This document shows positions 51,192 to 64,000 of a stretch of DNA of 64,000 nt, piece after piece. Source of the stretch: Synchiropus splendidus (Eukaryota > Chordata > Actinopteri > Syngnathiformes > Callionymidae); the NCBI RefSeq assembly GCF_027744825.2, contig NC_071345.1:11068501-11132500 (forward strand), written 5' to 3'. Each line of letters opens with the position of its first letter. The stretch's first letter is position 1. The notes beneath the pieces are model-generated. The model made no database searches and was not told the DNA's origin. It saw only the letters and a list, made by a program, of their open reading frames with translations. A program made the position numbers and the translations under genes.

Positions 51192-54100
51192 ACACCGCCG
51201 CACGCACTTGTCATCAATACTCTCATTACTAGCAGCATGACTGTCATCGGCGCACGACAAAAATGCATCAACATGTCCGACAAACATTCCCAGGAAAATT
51301 GAGAAATCAAAGACAGTGCTCACACAAACAGAAACAGTACTCGTTGTTGGAGAACAAACACTGGTGGCGGGAGGAGGAGGAGGTGTGTGGCGATGAGACA
51401 GCGTGAGAGGTGGAGAGAGAGTGTGACAGGAAGGGAGAGTGTGAACCAGCGAGCGGATGACACACACAGTGAGATGTGTGAAAGGTAAATTCCAGGAATG
51501 GAAACGAAGAATACCAGCGTACATGTGAGGCATGTAAAAGAAGATACATCATGACATTTAATGCAGGGAAAAAGATCACACTACTTTGTAATGCAAGCAA
51601 ATATTGGCATTTCTCAATATTGCTTCTCTGCAGCAACAAGTCTAGCTCACTGTGTTCCACTAAAGGTGGCAGGCCTGGCATGCGGGGCATCAGCTACCAC
51701 ATCACATGCTCATTCTCAAATGGGACGGCAAATTAAAGCATGCGCCAACCACGACGAATGAATGCAGGAGCGGAAATAATACGAAAAGATCTACACGCTC
51801 GCTCGCTCGCACGCACGCACGCACACACACACCACAACGTAATCAAAAGGGTTGGCGGGATGCCATGGGAACCTACTGGGGTGTGTCTGTGGGGTCGACG
51901 AGGGCAGGTATGGGGGCATACCTCATCGCTCTCTGCCGAGCGGCGGGTGGACCACACAAACTCCATTATAGCCACAAACACGGCAATGATGAGGCCACAG
52001 ATCAGCACCACAAAGATGCCCCCAATGTTCTCCATGCCCAGACCTGGGGGCACAGAAAGAGCTGAGTTAACACTCTACACTGGAGAAGAAAATGGTGTTT
52101 GAAGTCTGAGGCAAAGAGCTACAATAAGCAACACGTCTGGCAGCAAGACATTTCATTCATCACAGATTCACAGGAGGATCTAAGAGCAGGGGTTGGAAAG
52201 TCGGTCCTCAAAGGGCCGGGGTGGTGCAGGTTTTTGATACAACCAGTCAAGCACACACAGTTTTCGCAACTCATTTTCAGAAAACAATTCAATGGTTTCA
52301 TAGCTAAATTCTTTTGTGCTTTTTTTAATTTTAGTGTTCAAGAAAGTGTCTTTACAGTTATTTGGATGTAACACATTTTATTGAGATTATTTCACGTGCT
52401 TAATACCTTCTATTTCCATCTTTATAATCTTGAACTCCAAATACATTCTTTTCATATAAATAAAAATGTATGTGATTCACATTTTCTTGTTACCCTTTTT
52501 ACTTATGGCAATTTAATTTTAGTTAAAAATTTCCGCCATACACCATACGATACATAGCAGAGAGTAGCTTAGTTACACGTTTGACATCTCTATGAACTGA
52601 TGCATTTGCATTTTCATACACTTGCTGTATATTTATTTCAGCTCAAGTATACACTTTTAAATGCTTTAAATTTTCAAAGAGTAATAGAGAAAAAAACGAT
52701 AGTGTTAGACTTGACTTCTCTAGCTGAATGGCTCCAAACCCAGTCACGCCAAGGGCCATCATTTTTTAAGTTGTAGTCACAATATCAACATGCATTGGAG
52801 GTGCTCTAGGTTTTGGTGGGCACCAAACTCAACATAAGGCCCTTGAGTTTGACTTTATTTTTTTCAAATTATTATTCTTATTTTATTTATTAATTTATTC
52901 ATGTTCATTTAATTCTCCACAAACTTGCCATATAAATGTATCAAGCACTAACCACGTTTAACTTGAGTTTATACATAAAAAATATTCATATGAAAATAGG
53001 AAACACTTCTTATGATTTGACGTGCGACCAACTTTACAATGACTCCGTCTTTATTCTGATGGGTGAAGTTTGTCGGGTAAACTTTGCATAGAGAAACAAA
53101 GGTGCAGGCCTTTATTATCTAGAACTTGAATGTGCAAGTCCGTGTCAGCTCGTCTTTTAAAGACGACGCAGTCAACTTTAAACATATTTTCATTATGACT
53201 CACACATAAATCAATTCAACTCTGAACACAGATTTAGAGCAGTGATTTTTTTTCAGCGAGAAACTATCAGTGACTGACTTTGAAATTGGTTAATGGGAGC
53301 TAAACCACAGGCAAAAGCATATTGTTATGAAGTAACATTGACATTGACTCACATATTGTGGCTGCTTGACTGGAATATATTTCATAAAACTAGCTTCCGT
53401 TTCACATGACGATAACCAGCTAAACCCACTGTGTTGAGAGCTGCAATAACCAGCCATTAGAAGGTACTTGTTGAGTCCTGCAAAGCTGCATAGAATCAGT
53501 GACTCACTTCCGATTTAATAGTGAGCGATCGTTGCTCAAATCTGTCTTTTACTAATGCTGCTCCTTTATGTAAATGAAATATTAAATCATTCAAATGGAC
53601 TTTCAATTTAATTAAAAATCTCAATGGCCTCAGATAAAGTGACTTCCTGAATGCCACGTCTGGGGCAGCGACATGCTGCCCACCTCTTATAAAGAGACGC
53701 TTGTCCTCAGAAAGTGAGACCTGCATTGTATTTTTTTTTGTTTCAGTCAGGTGGCAACAGATTACTAATTGTTCATTGGAGAACGGACGTAGTTGCCCTC
53801 ATAAAATCGCCATTACACAGCACCTGAGACAAACCGATGACATTTGGGAAAGTAGATTGCGCTCAGCACCCTTCACAAGGACACGAGGCCATTAGCTGGA
53901 CTGGAGCGGCGAGCGAGGAGACCATTACAGGGGAAATGAGAGGGACAGAGGGAGCTGAGATGGACAGCTGCGGTGGACTGACCCTTGGCACGGTGGTCCT
54001 CCTCTTTGGGACACTGGCCTCCTTCCCACCACCGCCGCTTCAGTATCTCCAGACGGTTGTTCTCCTGGAGCTGGAGGATAGCCAGCGTGATCTCTTCTTT

Positions 54101-57100
54101 GAACGGGGACCCTGGTTCAGAGGAGAGGATGAAAGACATCAGCCAGTGGCATCAGGAGGCAGACGTGAAGTGACGGGGAAATAGGCAGACGGAGTTGTCG
54201 CTGCTGCTTTGAGACAGCTTTCAGTGATCAGATCATGAGAATCGGGAGGATTAGGGAGCGATAAAGAGGAAGATTAAAGAAGATACAGCTGCACAGACGG
54301 AAGCAGAGACAAACTAGACCCAGTAAGAGAAACTGGGAGGATTTCAGGGAGAAATGTTTTGGTTTGGACAGCGTATTTGGCAAATCTGGACGGCCAAAAG
54401 CAGATCAGTGTGATACTGAGTCCTAGCAGGCGATGGAGGAAAACCAAAAAAAAAAAACAAATGTGCTGGGAAAAACTTCATTTGCTTGGATCTGTCAAGC
54501 TTCTGGATCATGTCCTGTTCAAGTTACATTCATCTGCACAACATGAAAAAAAAAAGTATTTGCTTCTGTGGCCGGATTCCTTCCCTGCAGCTGGTGCATG
54601 CTGCTTCCCAGGATTTGAAATCACAACCTGGGTAAGGCCATACACACTTTCAAGGTTTTGAAATTCCCCTTTGAAGCAAAGATAGCCATGCATTTAAATA
54701 GATAAGTAAAACAGACCATAAGCAAGGCAAGTCTTGAAGAGCTTGAACATCAGCCACCCAACCTAAGCAGCACCGGCTGCTCTAACATCACTCTCATGTA
54801 ATTTGACTTCATCTTCTTCAACACCTTTGTCCACTTGTATCTTCCTCTGAACCTTTATTCCGCCAGTGCGCTCACACGTCCTTCCACTCAGTCTGAAGAT
54901 CATTAGGATTCAGTGACGCCGCAGCAGCCGGAGTGGAGTTAGAAAGCAATTAACTGCAGGTTCATTACTTCCAGTTGAAATACTTATTAATCTCTTCGAT
55001 AAAGAAACACTCCTCTGATGTGATCGCTCACCAATCAGGTGTCTTGGCGGCGTAATGGCTCCCAAAAGCAAGACATTTGCTGCTCTTCGTTTTTGTTTTT
55101 CGTGTCAGGAAGTGCCGGTGAGACCCGCGTCTTGGGTCACTGTGTCTAAGTGATTCACTTTATTGTCATTTGTAAACAGTTTACTGACTAATGGTCGTGT
55201 CCTTGGCTGTTTTTGGCGGCTTCAAAGGGAAATTCAACCTTCAGACAACAAAGGAAGTTCAGCTGCTTACAGTCTCTGTGGACGGGGCCGAGCGACTCCA
55301 GAGAATGCGCATCAACTGAAAGTAACATTCTGGCGGCTACAGATATTGATTCCATCATAATAAACGGAAGAGACATTGACATTTTTGTCCTCCTCTGAAA
55401 CTCCTTTCTCTTGATTTTAACTTCCCTTTTGACCTTGACATGTTTCATCACAAAAAAAGATGACAACCTGCTTTATACGATTTTGGGAGACGGGATCTTG
55501 GCAGGGGTCAGAGATGTGCGAAAAGGAGCTCAAGAGGGGGCTGTGGAGTGCCAAAAACACTTAGAGGCTGGAGCTAGGTGGGAGGCAGACTGGAACTTCA
55601 GAGGCTCTCGCTAGTTAGTCATCGAACATAGATCACTTAGATGTGATGAATCAAAAAGACATGGTGAACACCGCTTGAACGAAGGTATTGAAGTGTGAGG
55701 AGACCTTGTGAAGTTTTATAAGTTGCATCCTTGGTAAGAGGTATCAAGGCTGAGGAGAACTGGTAGGGACGAGTGCCAACATTGAGGGCACCTATTCTCT
55801 CTGTGATGTGCTCTGGCAGACAGCAAGGATGCTGAATCTCTTCTTGACAAAAAATGTTCAGGGTCATTCTTCACAACTGGTGCCACTTCCGCTTTAATAA
55901 GCATTATCAGACAAGATGCGCTCCACATATACAGTGGATATCTATCTATATATCTATATTTATATCTACATATCTATATATATCTATATATAAGCTGATG
56001 GACCCACATACTGTAACAACATTACAAACAGAATAAATCAACAACAGCCACAACATGTTAGACATTAAACAAGTTTGTTTTTTAAATTCTCCGCTGCTGG
56101 AAGAAAACTAGACCACGAGGACCAAGCGAGAAAGACCAGCACTCTGAGGACTCTTTACGGTGAACTGATGGACCTCAGCCAGACACTTATCTCCACCTGA
56201 GCCTGAACGCTTCCAAAGCTGCTTTAAACTGACAACTATAAGACTCAGCTCCAGCACATTTATCACCCCACCCTGTTGAAGCCATGCAGCTAAGTTCAGG
56301 TAATACACTTCTCCAATAATACCTCATGCAAATACATGTGATTTACAATTTCCTCTCGAACGTCCCATTTATCAGCTTCATGTTTTAATTTGCTGTAATG
56401 CTGCTCTGACAAGTGAATTCCTTGCAAGAGGATTAATAGCACCTTATCTTACATATAAGGCAGCCATGAGGGTGAGGTGCTCAGCATTAGCATTAACATC
56501 ACTGGCACTGGAGCACTGACCAACGAAAAACGCAGATGAATCCAGACAACCAAAATGTGAGAGGAGAACAGCAGCACAAAGGGAAGGGAAGGGATTCATC
56601 TCAAGAAAACATAACCATCCATATTGCTTCATTACTATCAAGCAGTCTGCTGAAGCCCAAATAAGCGTCTGAAGTAGCCATTTCAATTTTGTTTATGTCG
56701 GTAAAATAAAATGTGTTGACTCAAAAAAAAAAGCCAGTGACAAACACGGTTTGGTGTGAACATACGGTTAGAAACCGAAATGAATTTACATTTAAATAAA
56801 TTCTCTGCTTACACTTACTAACTATTCATAAACTAATTACTTGGGTATTAACAGTCAATAATCTGTAATTATGAAGTAGTTTGAGTGAATTTTGGTGACC
56901 ACTCCTGGATAAAATGTAGTCAGGCTTAACAACACACTGACAAGTACTTTAGAATGATGAATTACTGGATAATAAACTGCGAATACACACACGAATAAGT
57001 CGTTTATTTATGACAAAATGAATTCTCTTTTCTAAAGTGTGACCAAATTCTATTAGGATAAACTCAAACTAGGAAGTGAATGAGAGGTTTTCATGATCCA

Positions 57101-60100
57101 ATGTAGTCCATCCAGACACCCAATAGACAGCAGCAACATCACCCCTCTGACTTACAAACAGAAGTTACTTCACAGCAGTGTTAGAACCTTCAATGCATTT
57201 ACAGCAAAGGGGGAAACACCAGGAATAATCGAAGTGACCAAAGGGTGAAGTATCATGGAGTTTTGTCCACAAGTGGGGGAAGGACGACGAAGGAGACTGG
57301 TGGAGATGGTGTCCTCAGTAATGGGGACAGATTCAGAGGTAGATCTACAGCTCACCCCCCTTCACTGATGGACAGTGTTTGCATAACCAAGAGAACAAGA
57401 TCAAGGATAGAAACAAGGAAAGACTGTCCTATTCAGGGTGGCTGGACCCTGAATAAAAGGGAGAATAGCTTTGAGATCCAGGTAAACAAATAAATACTGT
57501 ATATTGGGGGACTTCATGGATATAGGCAACAGGCTCCACCTGACCTCAGAAGAAACAGATGTCTCCCAAACCAACGGCTCTTAACTACAAAGAAAAAAAC
57601 AGCCTTACCAAGCGGCATGCCGATGCCGTATCCCTTGGTGTCCAACAGGCCGCCGATCTGGGTGAGATTGCAGTTGAGGCCGCGGTGGTACTCATTCATG
57701 GTGCTCTCCATCAGGAAGGCGTACTTGGAGTTGAGAACGCGGGCTATGCCTTCCTCTGTGCTTTTCACAAATACACTGGGGAGCTTGGAGTTCATGTAGT
57801 TCCACATGCGCTGGTAGGTCTGGTAGCGGGAGTTCTGTGGACGGAGACGCCGACACGTTAATGCCAGTCCTGACAGAGAGCGTCTTGATATTTACCTCCG
57901 AGGCGTAAATCAAGGGAAGGTCAGTGGAAAAGACGGGGGAGTGTAAACAGGGCGGGAATCCTACAGATAGAAAAACTACCAAGTGTGAATAATGACTGGA
58001 GGACAGCAACATCAATAGTAGATTGAGAAAAATTGCAGAGCCCAGAATAAGCGTGTCGAGAGGGGAGCGATTATGGGCCCCTCAATGTGGATCCATCTTG
58101 CTGCCTTCAGACGTGGATAAATAAACCGGAGATGTTTGAGGAAAACGCAAAAGGTCCAAATCCAGGATTACACTAAGACTTCAAAATTGCCTTTCTCATT
58201 GCGAGTGAGAAGAAAGGGAAACCGTTGAGAGTGACGTTTATGTGAAATATTCTAATGTGTGTTTGCGTGTGTGTGTATTTTAAGCTTTGAGTGAGTGTAA
58301 TGTGCTGTATCGCCCAAAGTGGTTTATGTAGGTAAACAAACACAGGCGCACACAACTGGCTTGTAGCCATTCGCCATACACACACACACACACTCACAAG
58401 TAAACACAGCTCTTTGTATACACTCACCTACACTTACTCCCATATGAACACACACCTACACAGGAAACAACACACACACACGGTACAACAAACACAGATG
58501 CCAACACAGATGCCAGGAGCGCTCTCTTAAGCAAACACAGACTGCAGTCGACTTAACAACAAACACTAGCAAAGAAAACAACAGAGGAGTCCACGGATAT
58601 AGTCGCAATGCCTGGGACATGGAGCCACAGGCAACACAACGACAACACACTTGTGCTGAAGTGACAGGGAGGCAACGGCGGATCAAGGCTTTCATTTCAC
58701 CGGGACGGGCACCTTAAGAGGCACGTTAGAACACTACTGCTCAGATCTTCATGTCCTTTCACTGTGTTCATGCATGTCGGAAGCTTGGATCTCAAATAAC
58801 AGTCACATTTTGACTTCAGTTATTTGCCATAACTAACTGGTTGAACGTCTGTTAACTCAGTTAGGGATGGTTTTGTTTGCAGCATTGTAAAGATGAGAAA
58901 GTGAATGAATACAGAGGAAAACATATTGGGAAAAAAGGGACTTTGTTTTGCCTCAAGTTAAGGTATGAGGGGGTTTTTCTTTACAAGGCTACAGGCTTCA
59001 CAACATGATGCAACTAGAAAAGCACTGGGACAGTGTGGACCTCCGCCAAGGAGCACATTTCACATGGCAAACTGCTATCACGGCTGTACCCGGACTGGGG
59101 TGTGAAAGCACAGAGTCCCGGGGCAAAGCTTTGTAGGTCCATACTTGCCTAAACTCTAGTGATCCCACCGAGCAATGAGCTATAGATTTAGCGAACGCAG
59201 TCACATGGAAGTCAAATGATTCTATGTTGTTTTATAAGGGCAAGTGTTCAGTTTTGTTTCCTAGTTGTGAATGCAATAGGGAGTGTAAAGCGGGGTACAC
59301 ACATACAGATTTTCTGTCAGAGACCCGATACGTAAAGACAATGTCGCAAGTTGCAGTTTAAGTGGTGCGGCCCAAGAATCTTCAACACAGGACACCACAA
59401 CCATCCGTCCCAATACCGGAGCTTGTCCTCCAAGCCATGTGACGAAATGAAGAAGAGAACAACAAATCCCAACATACAGGATGGAATTGGTCACCTTCAG
59501 TGTTTGTTTGTCTTTAACAGATGAATCCTGATCAAAAATTCCTCGTAATAATATGATAACAGAAACTCCGCTTGGGGAACAAAGGGATACAGTAAGTCGC
59601 ACATGCACCGGAAGGAACAGGCCCCATGAAGAGGGTGTCGTACAAAGACATGGCAGTGGTTCGAAAGTTTCGGAAATCCAGATGGAATTTTGCAACACCG
59701 TGGAAATGTCCAAATTCCATTCAAATACTACTGAGAACCTTTCAAGTTATTTTGCTAACCAACAGATAAACATAGAGAAATACACATCATATAACAGCGC
59801 ACTGTAAGCGATTATCATGACACCAAGCGGTTTGCGGAAAGTGAGTGGCAGAGTCACAATGAGTCTGTCTCTTGTATGAGGATTGAAACCCAGACTGGAA
59901 TTTCAACATCAACTCTGGAAGATAGAAGAGGGTTTGGTCTGACATGTCCAATTGTTTCCACATGATCCGCTGAAGTATGAAGTTTGACACATGAATCTCT
60001 GAGCAATGGCAGGACGTGCCGCAATCTGAAGCACACAACCTCACCTCAGCCATCGACACACTAAAGCAGAGGTGTCAAACAGGAAACCAAGTGCAGCGCA

Positions 60101-62149
60101 AGTTGAGCCAAACATGATTAACAGTCAGTGAACTTAGAAAAAACGACGGCGATAAACCGGGAAGGCAAATGTGATTTAACCCTCGGGCTCATATAGCTGT
60201 TAGAGCTGGAACTGTTGCAGTGCATTGTAGGACTTTCATCCGAGTGCAGTGAGGCTATTAAAAAGCGGGACATCATTAATAGATTGATTTACTTTATTGA
60301 TCCCAAGCTGGGAAACTACAGTCATTAAATTATGCCCGGACCGCATATAATTACATCACAGGCTGAACTATACACGACTCCTGAAGTTGCTTGATGGCCT
60401 TGGCAGTACAGGGTCCTTTTAAGGGTAGAAAGTAGGTGGTAATATGCATATGAGACATGGCAGGAGGCAGATCTGCGTTTTTATGGTTTCTGGTGCACAG
60501 GAGGTGCGAGCCAAAAAGACATGTCGGCAGCGTCTGCAGGGCAGCGCGGGATGGATCGGCTACATTAGCAGCCCAGCCAGCGAGCCGCTGTGGCTTTTTA
60601 ACAAGTGAATGTGCTGCTCTTCCTCCCTTGTGCGCCTCTTCTTTTCTCTCTCTGTGTTAGTGTGAGTGTTTTTGCCCCTGGAGGAGACACGGCATTACGC
60701 TCTTCACCTGATCATCCAACACCTACCATCTGTGTTCCTGCTCAGCTGAAGGCCATCATCATCTCATCACCGCCGCACTTTAAAAGCCTGTCCCAGTCGT
60801 CTTGGTGGAGAAGGTGTCAGGAAACGAATGGCGTTCTTTACTTGCTGGTGCTTTTTGATTTAACCGAACGAAGCCGTCCTGTCTCTCAGGATCATCTGTT
60901 ACCTCAGCTGTATTTGCTCCTTCATGTGATAGGAACTCATTAAAGCCAAGCTTGCAAAAGGCTTTCAGACGGAGATGCACACTTCGTGCTTTTGGGTCAA
61001 GGCTAAGTGGAGCCCTAAGATTAAGGCAGACATAGCAGTGGGTGCCAGACTGGGAAAATCATATCCAAAATTTCTATCTAATCTTCAAGTGCTTATCCAG
61101 CAGGATATTATAAATGTCTATTTTTCCAGCCACATTTAGCAAATGACTGCCAAGACATCATCTGATCCAAGATTGTAACTAGCTACTTTTCTTCCAAAAA
61201 AAAAAAAAAAAAATGAAACGATTATGAAAAGGTGATAATCGCCATGAAACGATTATTTAGCATCTCTCCAGCTTCTCTTATTCTGTCCCTATGTAACCAA
61301 ACGATGCACCACCATAGCAGTGATAGTTTCTTGTTGGCAATGTGTCAAAAACCAGCGATTATAGGGAAGTGGATAAATGCATAAGAACAATCGCTCGCGC
61401 TCGACCTGAGACAGGGGTGATAAAACCGAGCGCTCCCTGTCATCCATCACGCTGCAGAGACGCAGCAAGAGCACTCAAATATAGAAGTTTTACAATCAAA
61501 GGAGTGTCGACTTCTCCCATGATCTCATGAAAAATGTGAAATCACTGCGCACAACATCAGAACCACTGAAAAATCGTTGCGTCCCAACCGAGCGCCTGCT
61601 CAGCTCGAAATATTGTCTCCACTGTTCTCTGAAGCCAGACCATACAGACTGGTGTTTCTAGAGAGACACCTTTAGACAGTTAAATATGACTGTTATTTTA
61701 TTATCTATATTTTTTGTTTTTGTTTTTTTATTGTAGTTCACTGTTTAGAATTTCAATGACAGCAAAATATAAAAACGTTTGATCATTTTTGCCATGATCG
61801 TCCAGCCTGACATGATCTTGCTCAGTCAGTCTTGTGCACATGTACAGCTACTAGTGAAACTAGTGAAAATCGAAGACTAATAGAAGATCTCATTTCTTTC
61901 CTTCAAGCAAATACACAAACACATGTTTGTAGTCATCTATATCCACTTTGGAAACCAGGAAGAGCCTTAAGCCTGAGTCATACCATGAAGAACGTCATGG
62001 TGCTCCCTCCGTGAATGGTTCCGTACTCGATGTTGGTCTGGTCGGCCAGGTCATCCGGGGACTCAATAGGAACCTCCATCCTCTGAACAGTGAGAAAGGC
62101 AGCCAGGTTGGCCGTGTAGGAGGAGATAATGATGAGGGTGAATGCCCAC
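48985..62149 (-). CDS. grik5: grik5, kainate receptor subunit (GluK5/KA2), 3' half
   Basis: Five minus-strand exons are visible: 61984-62149, 57609-57834, 53983-54111, 51922-52043 and 48985-49599. They encode about 419 aa with matching phases. In order they carry the M3 segment with the [15 protein letters not shown] signature of ionotropic glutamate receptors, the S2 ligand-binding half ([67 protein letters not shown]), M4 ([18 protein letters not shown]) and the cytoplasmic tail. The tail keeps SVCQEM, an Arg-rich [18 protein letters not shown] and [14 protein letters not shown]. These match the GRIK5 tail rather than GRIK4. The protein forms heteromeric kainate-gated cation channels with GluK1-3 at synapses. 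Exons for the amino-terminal domain, S1, M1 and M2 lie beyond the right edge, so the CDS is partial. The proline-rich tail end is family-variable. Confidence 0.93.
49600..51921. other. grik5 last intron
   Basis: It contains an AT-rich stretch (50510-50950), a (CA)n tract at about 51160-51195 and short GCAC/ACAC repeats near 51800. No other exon was seen. Confidence 0.6.
51160..51195. repeat. (CA)n microsatellite
   Basis: CA dinucleotide run with one interruption, inside the last grik5 intron. Confidence 0.9.
51922..52043 (-). CDS. grik5: grik5 exon encoding M4
   Basis: Its 122 nt encode [18 protein letters not shown] and the rest of the fourth membrane segment, then [10 protein letters not shown]. 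Flanked by cag acceptor and GTATGC donor. Confidence 0.95.
52044..53982. other. grik5 intron with hAT-like MITE ends
   Basis: ggttggaaagtcggtcctcaaagggccgg near 52193 resembles a fish hAT MITE end. The rest is AT-rich and non-coding. Confidence 0.4.
53983..54111 (-). CDS. grik5: grik5 exon, end of S2 ligand-binding lobe
   Basis: It encodes 43 residues, [18 protein letters not shown] through [19 protein letters not shown], phase 1-1. Confidence 0.95.
54112..57608. other. grik5 intron
   Basis: No exon is seen. There is a tatc/tata-rich patch at about 55935-55995. Confidence 0.5.
57609..57834 (-). CDS. grik5: grik5 exon, S2 ligand-binding lobe
   Basis: It encodes [17 protein letters not shown] through GYGIGMPLG, including the STEEGIARV and ESTMNEYHR blocks. 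It is 226 nt, phase 0 to 1. Confidence 0.95.
57835..61983. other. grik5 intron
   Basis: It contains (GT)/(CA)-rich patches at about 58255-58280 and 58375-58500 and a retroelement-tail-like block at about 60285. No exon is seen. Confidence 0.5.
61984..62149 (-). CDS. grik5: grik5 exon, M3 and start of S2
   Basis: It encodes [18 protein letters not shown] to GGSTMTFFM, containing the conserved SYTANLAAF gate motif. It is the most upstream grik5 exon in the window. Confidence 0.95.
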
Positions 62150-64000
62150 CTGAAAGAAGAGCAGGAGATTAGACTTTTGTTGAAACGTCTCGGCTGTCAG
62201 TTATTGTTCTCCGCCATCCATTAGAGTTGAAAGACACTAACTGACCCGTGGGCGTCCTTCTTTAATAATCTCATTACTGTGTCCAGAAAGTCATTATCTC
62301 CGCTGGTCATGTTTGTTTGTTGTGTGCAGGTTAAAGAGTTATAGAGGGGAAAAAATAGACGCATTCATTCATCACAGATGTCATGATAACATGTAATAAT
62401 AATATATTTAAACCAATCTTTGTAGTTTATAATACATTTGTGGTGGACAACATTTCAGCAGGTCAGACAATAAAGGTTGTCTCTCATTTATCCATGTGTT
62501 TTGGCTCTTGTTTGACTCTTGTCCCTCATCCGAAAGATCTCTTTCTAAGCATCATCCCGTCCTTTGACTTTTTTTTGTCACATAGAAAAATTAGGGTGTT
62601 GGGCCTTGAATTTGAGCGACAAATTAAAGTAATGCCATCCAGTATTCCTCTGCTCATCTGATGGTCCATCAACTATATTGCTACTGCTATATCACCATGC
62701 TACCCATCATATTGTCAGCTGGTCACAGGACACTCACATGTGGCAGCGGACAGTGAGACAGGAGCTATAAAATATATATATATACATATATTTTGCACGT
62801 CTACAGGACATACTCATTTATTTAGAAACTCAACAGAAGTACTACGTTGTGACCGAAGACTTCATAAATGATTCAAGGCAACACTACTTAGCTGATCAAA
62901 TAATGAAATGTTGCACTTAAGTTAAAGGCAAAGCTGCAGTGTCAGCGCGTCCCGTCTCTTAAAACCGTGTTTTGTCTTGAAAGACATGTATTTACTACAT
63001 AAGCCATTAATATGGCTAGCGCTATATCATACTCAGCTAGCTGTAATTAACTCCGCTCGCCTCGCGTCCTTGGCTTTCAGTGATCATTATTACTCTCTCA
63101 GCAGCCTTCACACCCGCACGAGCATCAGCAGGCTGCTGTTTTCCTGAACACTGCATTTTTTTTGTCTTATTTGCATGAAATCACGCTCCTTGCGAATTGA
63201 ATCTTGGGAGGTATGGATGAGGTAAATGCCTTAAAATTTCATCTTACATCGCAGGTAGAAAATGTCAAAAGCAGATCCAGGCTTCTGGGGAGTAAAAGAG
63301 AAATCTGGGGAACAGTTAACCGTATATTCACGTTTTTTTTTTCTACTCAAATGAATCTTGAATGAAGAGAAAAAATGAGTCTAATAACCCCAGCAAGCAT
63401 CGTGGGACAAGACTAACTGATGTGACCCAAAGATTAACCCCATTCTTTCTTTTCGCAGCACAGAAAAAGAATGATCCGAATTACAGTAAATAAGACGGAT
63501 CTGAGAAATGAAACAAGCAGAACCACAGCCACAACGCACCCATCACATTCTCTATGGTGGCGGTGAACAGAAGGCTGCACCTATGAGCGTGACACACTTG
63601 TTCTAAAAGGGTGGGAGGAACCAGCAGTGGGCGTGATTTTGAAGATCATAATTTCCAGTCTGTAAGCCACTACTTTTTTCCACACAGTCTGAACCATGCA
63701 GCTTTTAAAATGATGAGGCTAATATATGGATTTTTACAGGCAAACAAGCTTCACACCCAATGAAATCACAGGTGTTTTATTGACATTCAAATGCTCAATG
63801 TGCTGTTCCCGGAGCTCCGCCTCCACAGCCGGTCTCATCTGCAGCTGCTCCAGGTTATAGACCAGGGTGGCTTATATGTGAGGACAGAACTTGTTTCGGT
63901 GAAATCCCACCAGGCATTTGAGGAAGATAGAGGCCTCTGTGTCAAACAATTTTAGTAATGGTTATAAAGCAGGCAAGTTTGCGCCGCAACCTCTGCACAA
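62150..64000. other. grik5 intron reaching the window edge
   Basis: The exon preceding M3 (pore loop and M1/M2) was looked for on the minus strand and not found, so it lies past 64000. A copy of the ttccagactataa-type element begins near 63640. Confidence 0.5.

Noticed and set aside
48985..62149. Assignment as grik4
   Set aside because: M4 and S2 are shared by GRIK4 and GRIK5, but the tail blocks [12 protein letters not shown] and [14 protein letters not shown] match GRIK5.

Overview
The window looks like teleost fish nuclear DNA, probably a percomorph. It has split genes with very short GT-AG introns (several of 60-100 bp), (TA)n, (CA)n and (TATC)n microsatellites, and debris of fish DNA transposons and LINEs. 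It also carries the 3' half of the vertebrate kainate receptor gene grik5. All gene calls come from reading splice sites, phases and protein motifs by eye; no search was run.

Region 1 (about 1.1-26.6 kb) is a cluster of CEACAM-like immunoglobulin-superfamily genes. From left to right it holds an orphan minus-strand signal-peptide exon (1114-1159), gene A (+, 1630-3926), gene B (-, 5778-8784), a V-exon relic (9485-9689), gene C (-, 10086-13282), a 3'-only fragment D (-, 14479-15500), gene E (-, 16970-19230) and gene F (+, 25127-26617). A, B, C and E share one exon plan: a 46-nt signal exon, a V-type N domain without the usual disulfide cysteines, zero or two further Ig domains, a transmembrane exon and three small tail exons. 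In B, C and E the last two tail exons join to give a spaced YxxI-x6-YxxL motif, which is the ITAM consensus. Gene F instead ends in a short hydrophobic exon that resembles a GPI-anchor signal.

Region 2 (28.8-36.5 kb) holds two tandem-duplicated receptors, G and H (+). Each has one V domain resembling the nectin/PVR family, a transmembrane exon and a tail with one (G) or two (H) ITIMs. A hAT-like element with an 8-bp target duplication sits in an intron of H.

Region 3 (36.5-49 kb) is a gene-poor stretch with repeats. Region 4 (49-62.1 kb) carries five exons of grik5 (-), from the pore/M3 region to the stop; its upstream exons lie beyond the right edge.

Taken together, ITAM-bearing CEACAM-like receptors lie next to ITIM-bearing PVR-like receptors and grik5. 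Human 19q13 has CEACAM genes near GRIK5 and PVR/NECTIN2 further along. The fish locus may be a compact counterpart in which activating and inhibitory receptors are diversifying by duplication, exon decay and exon homogenisation.
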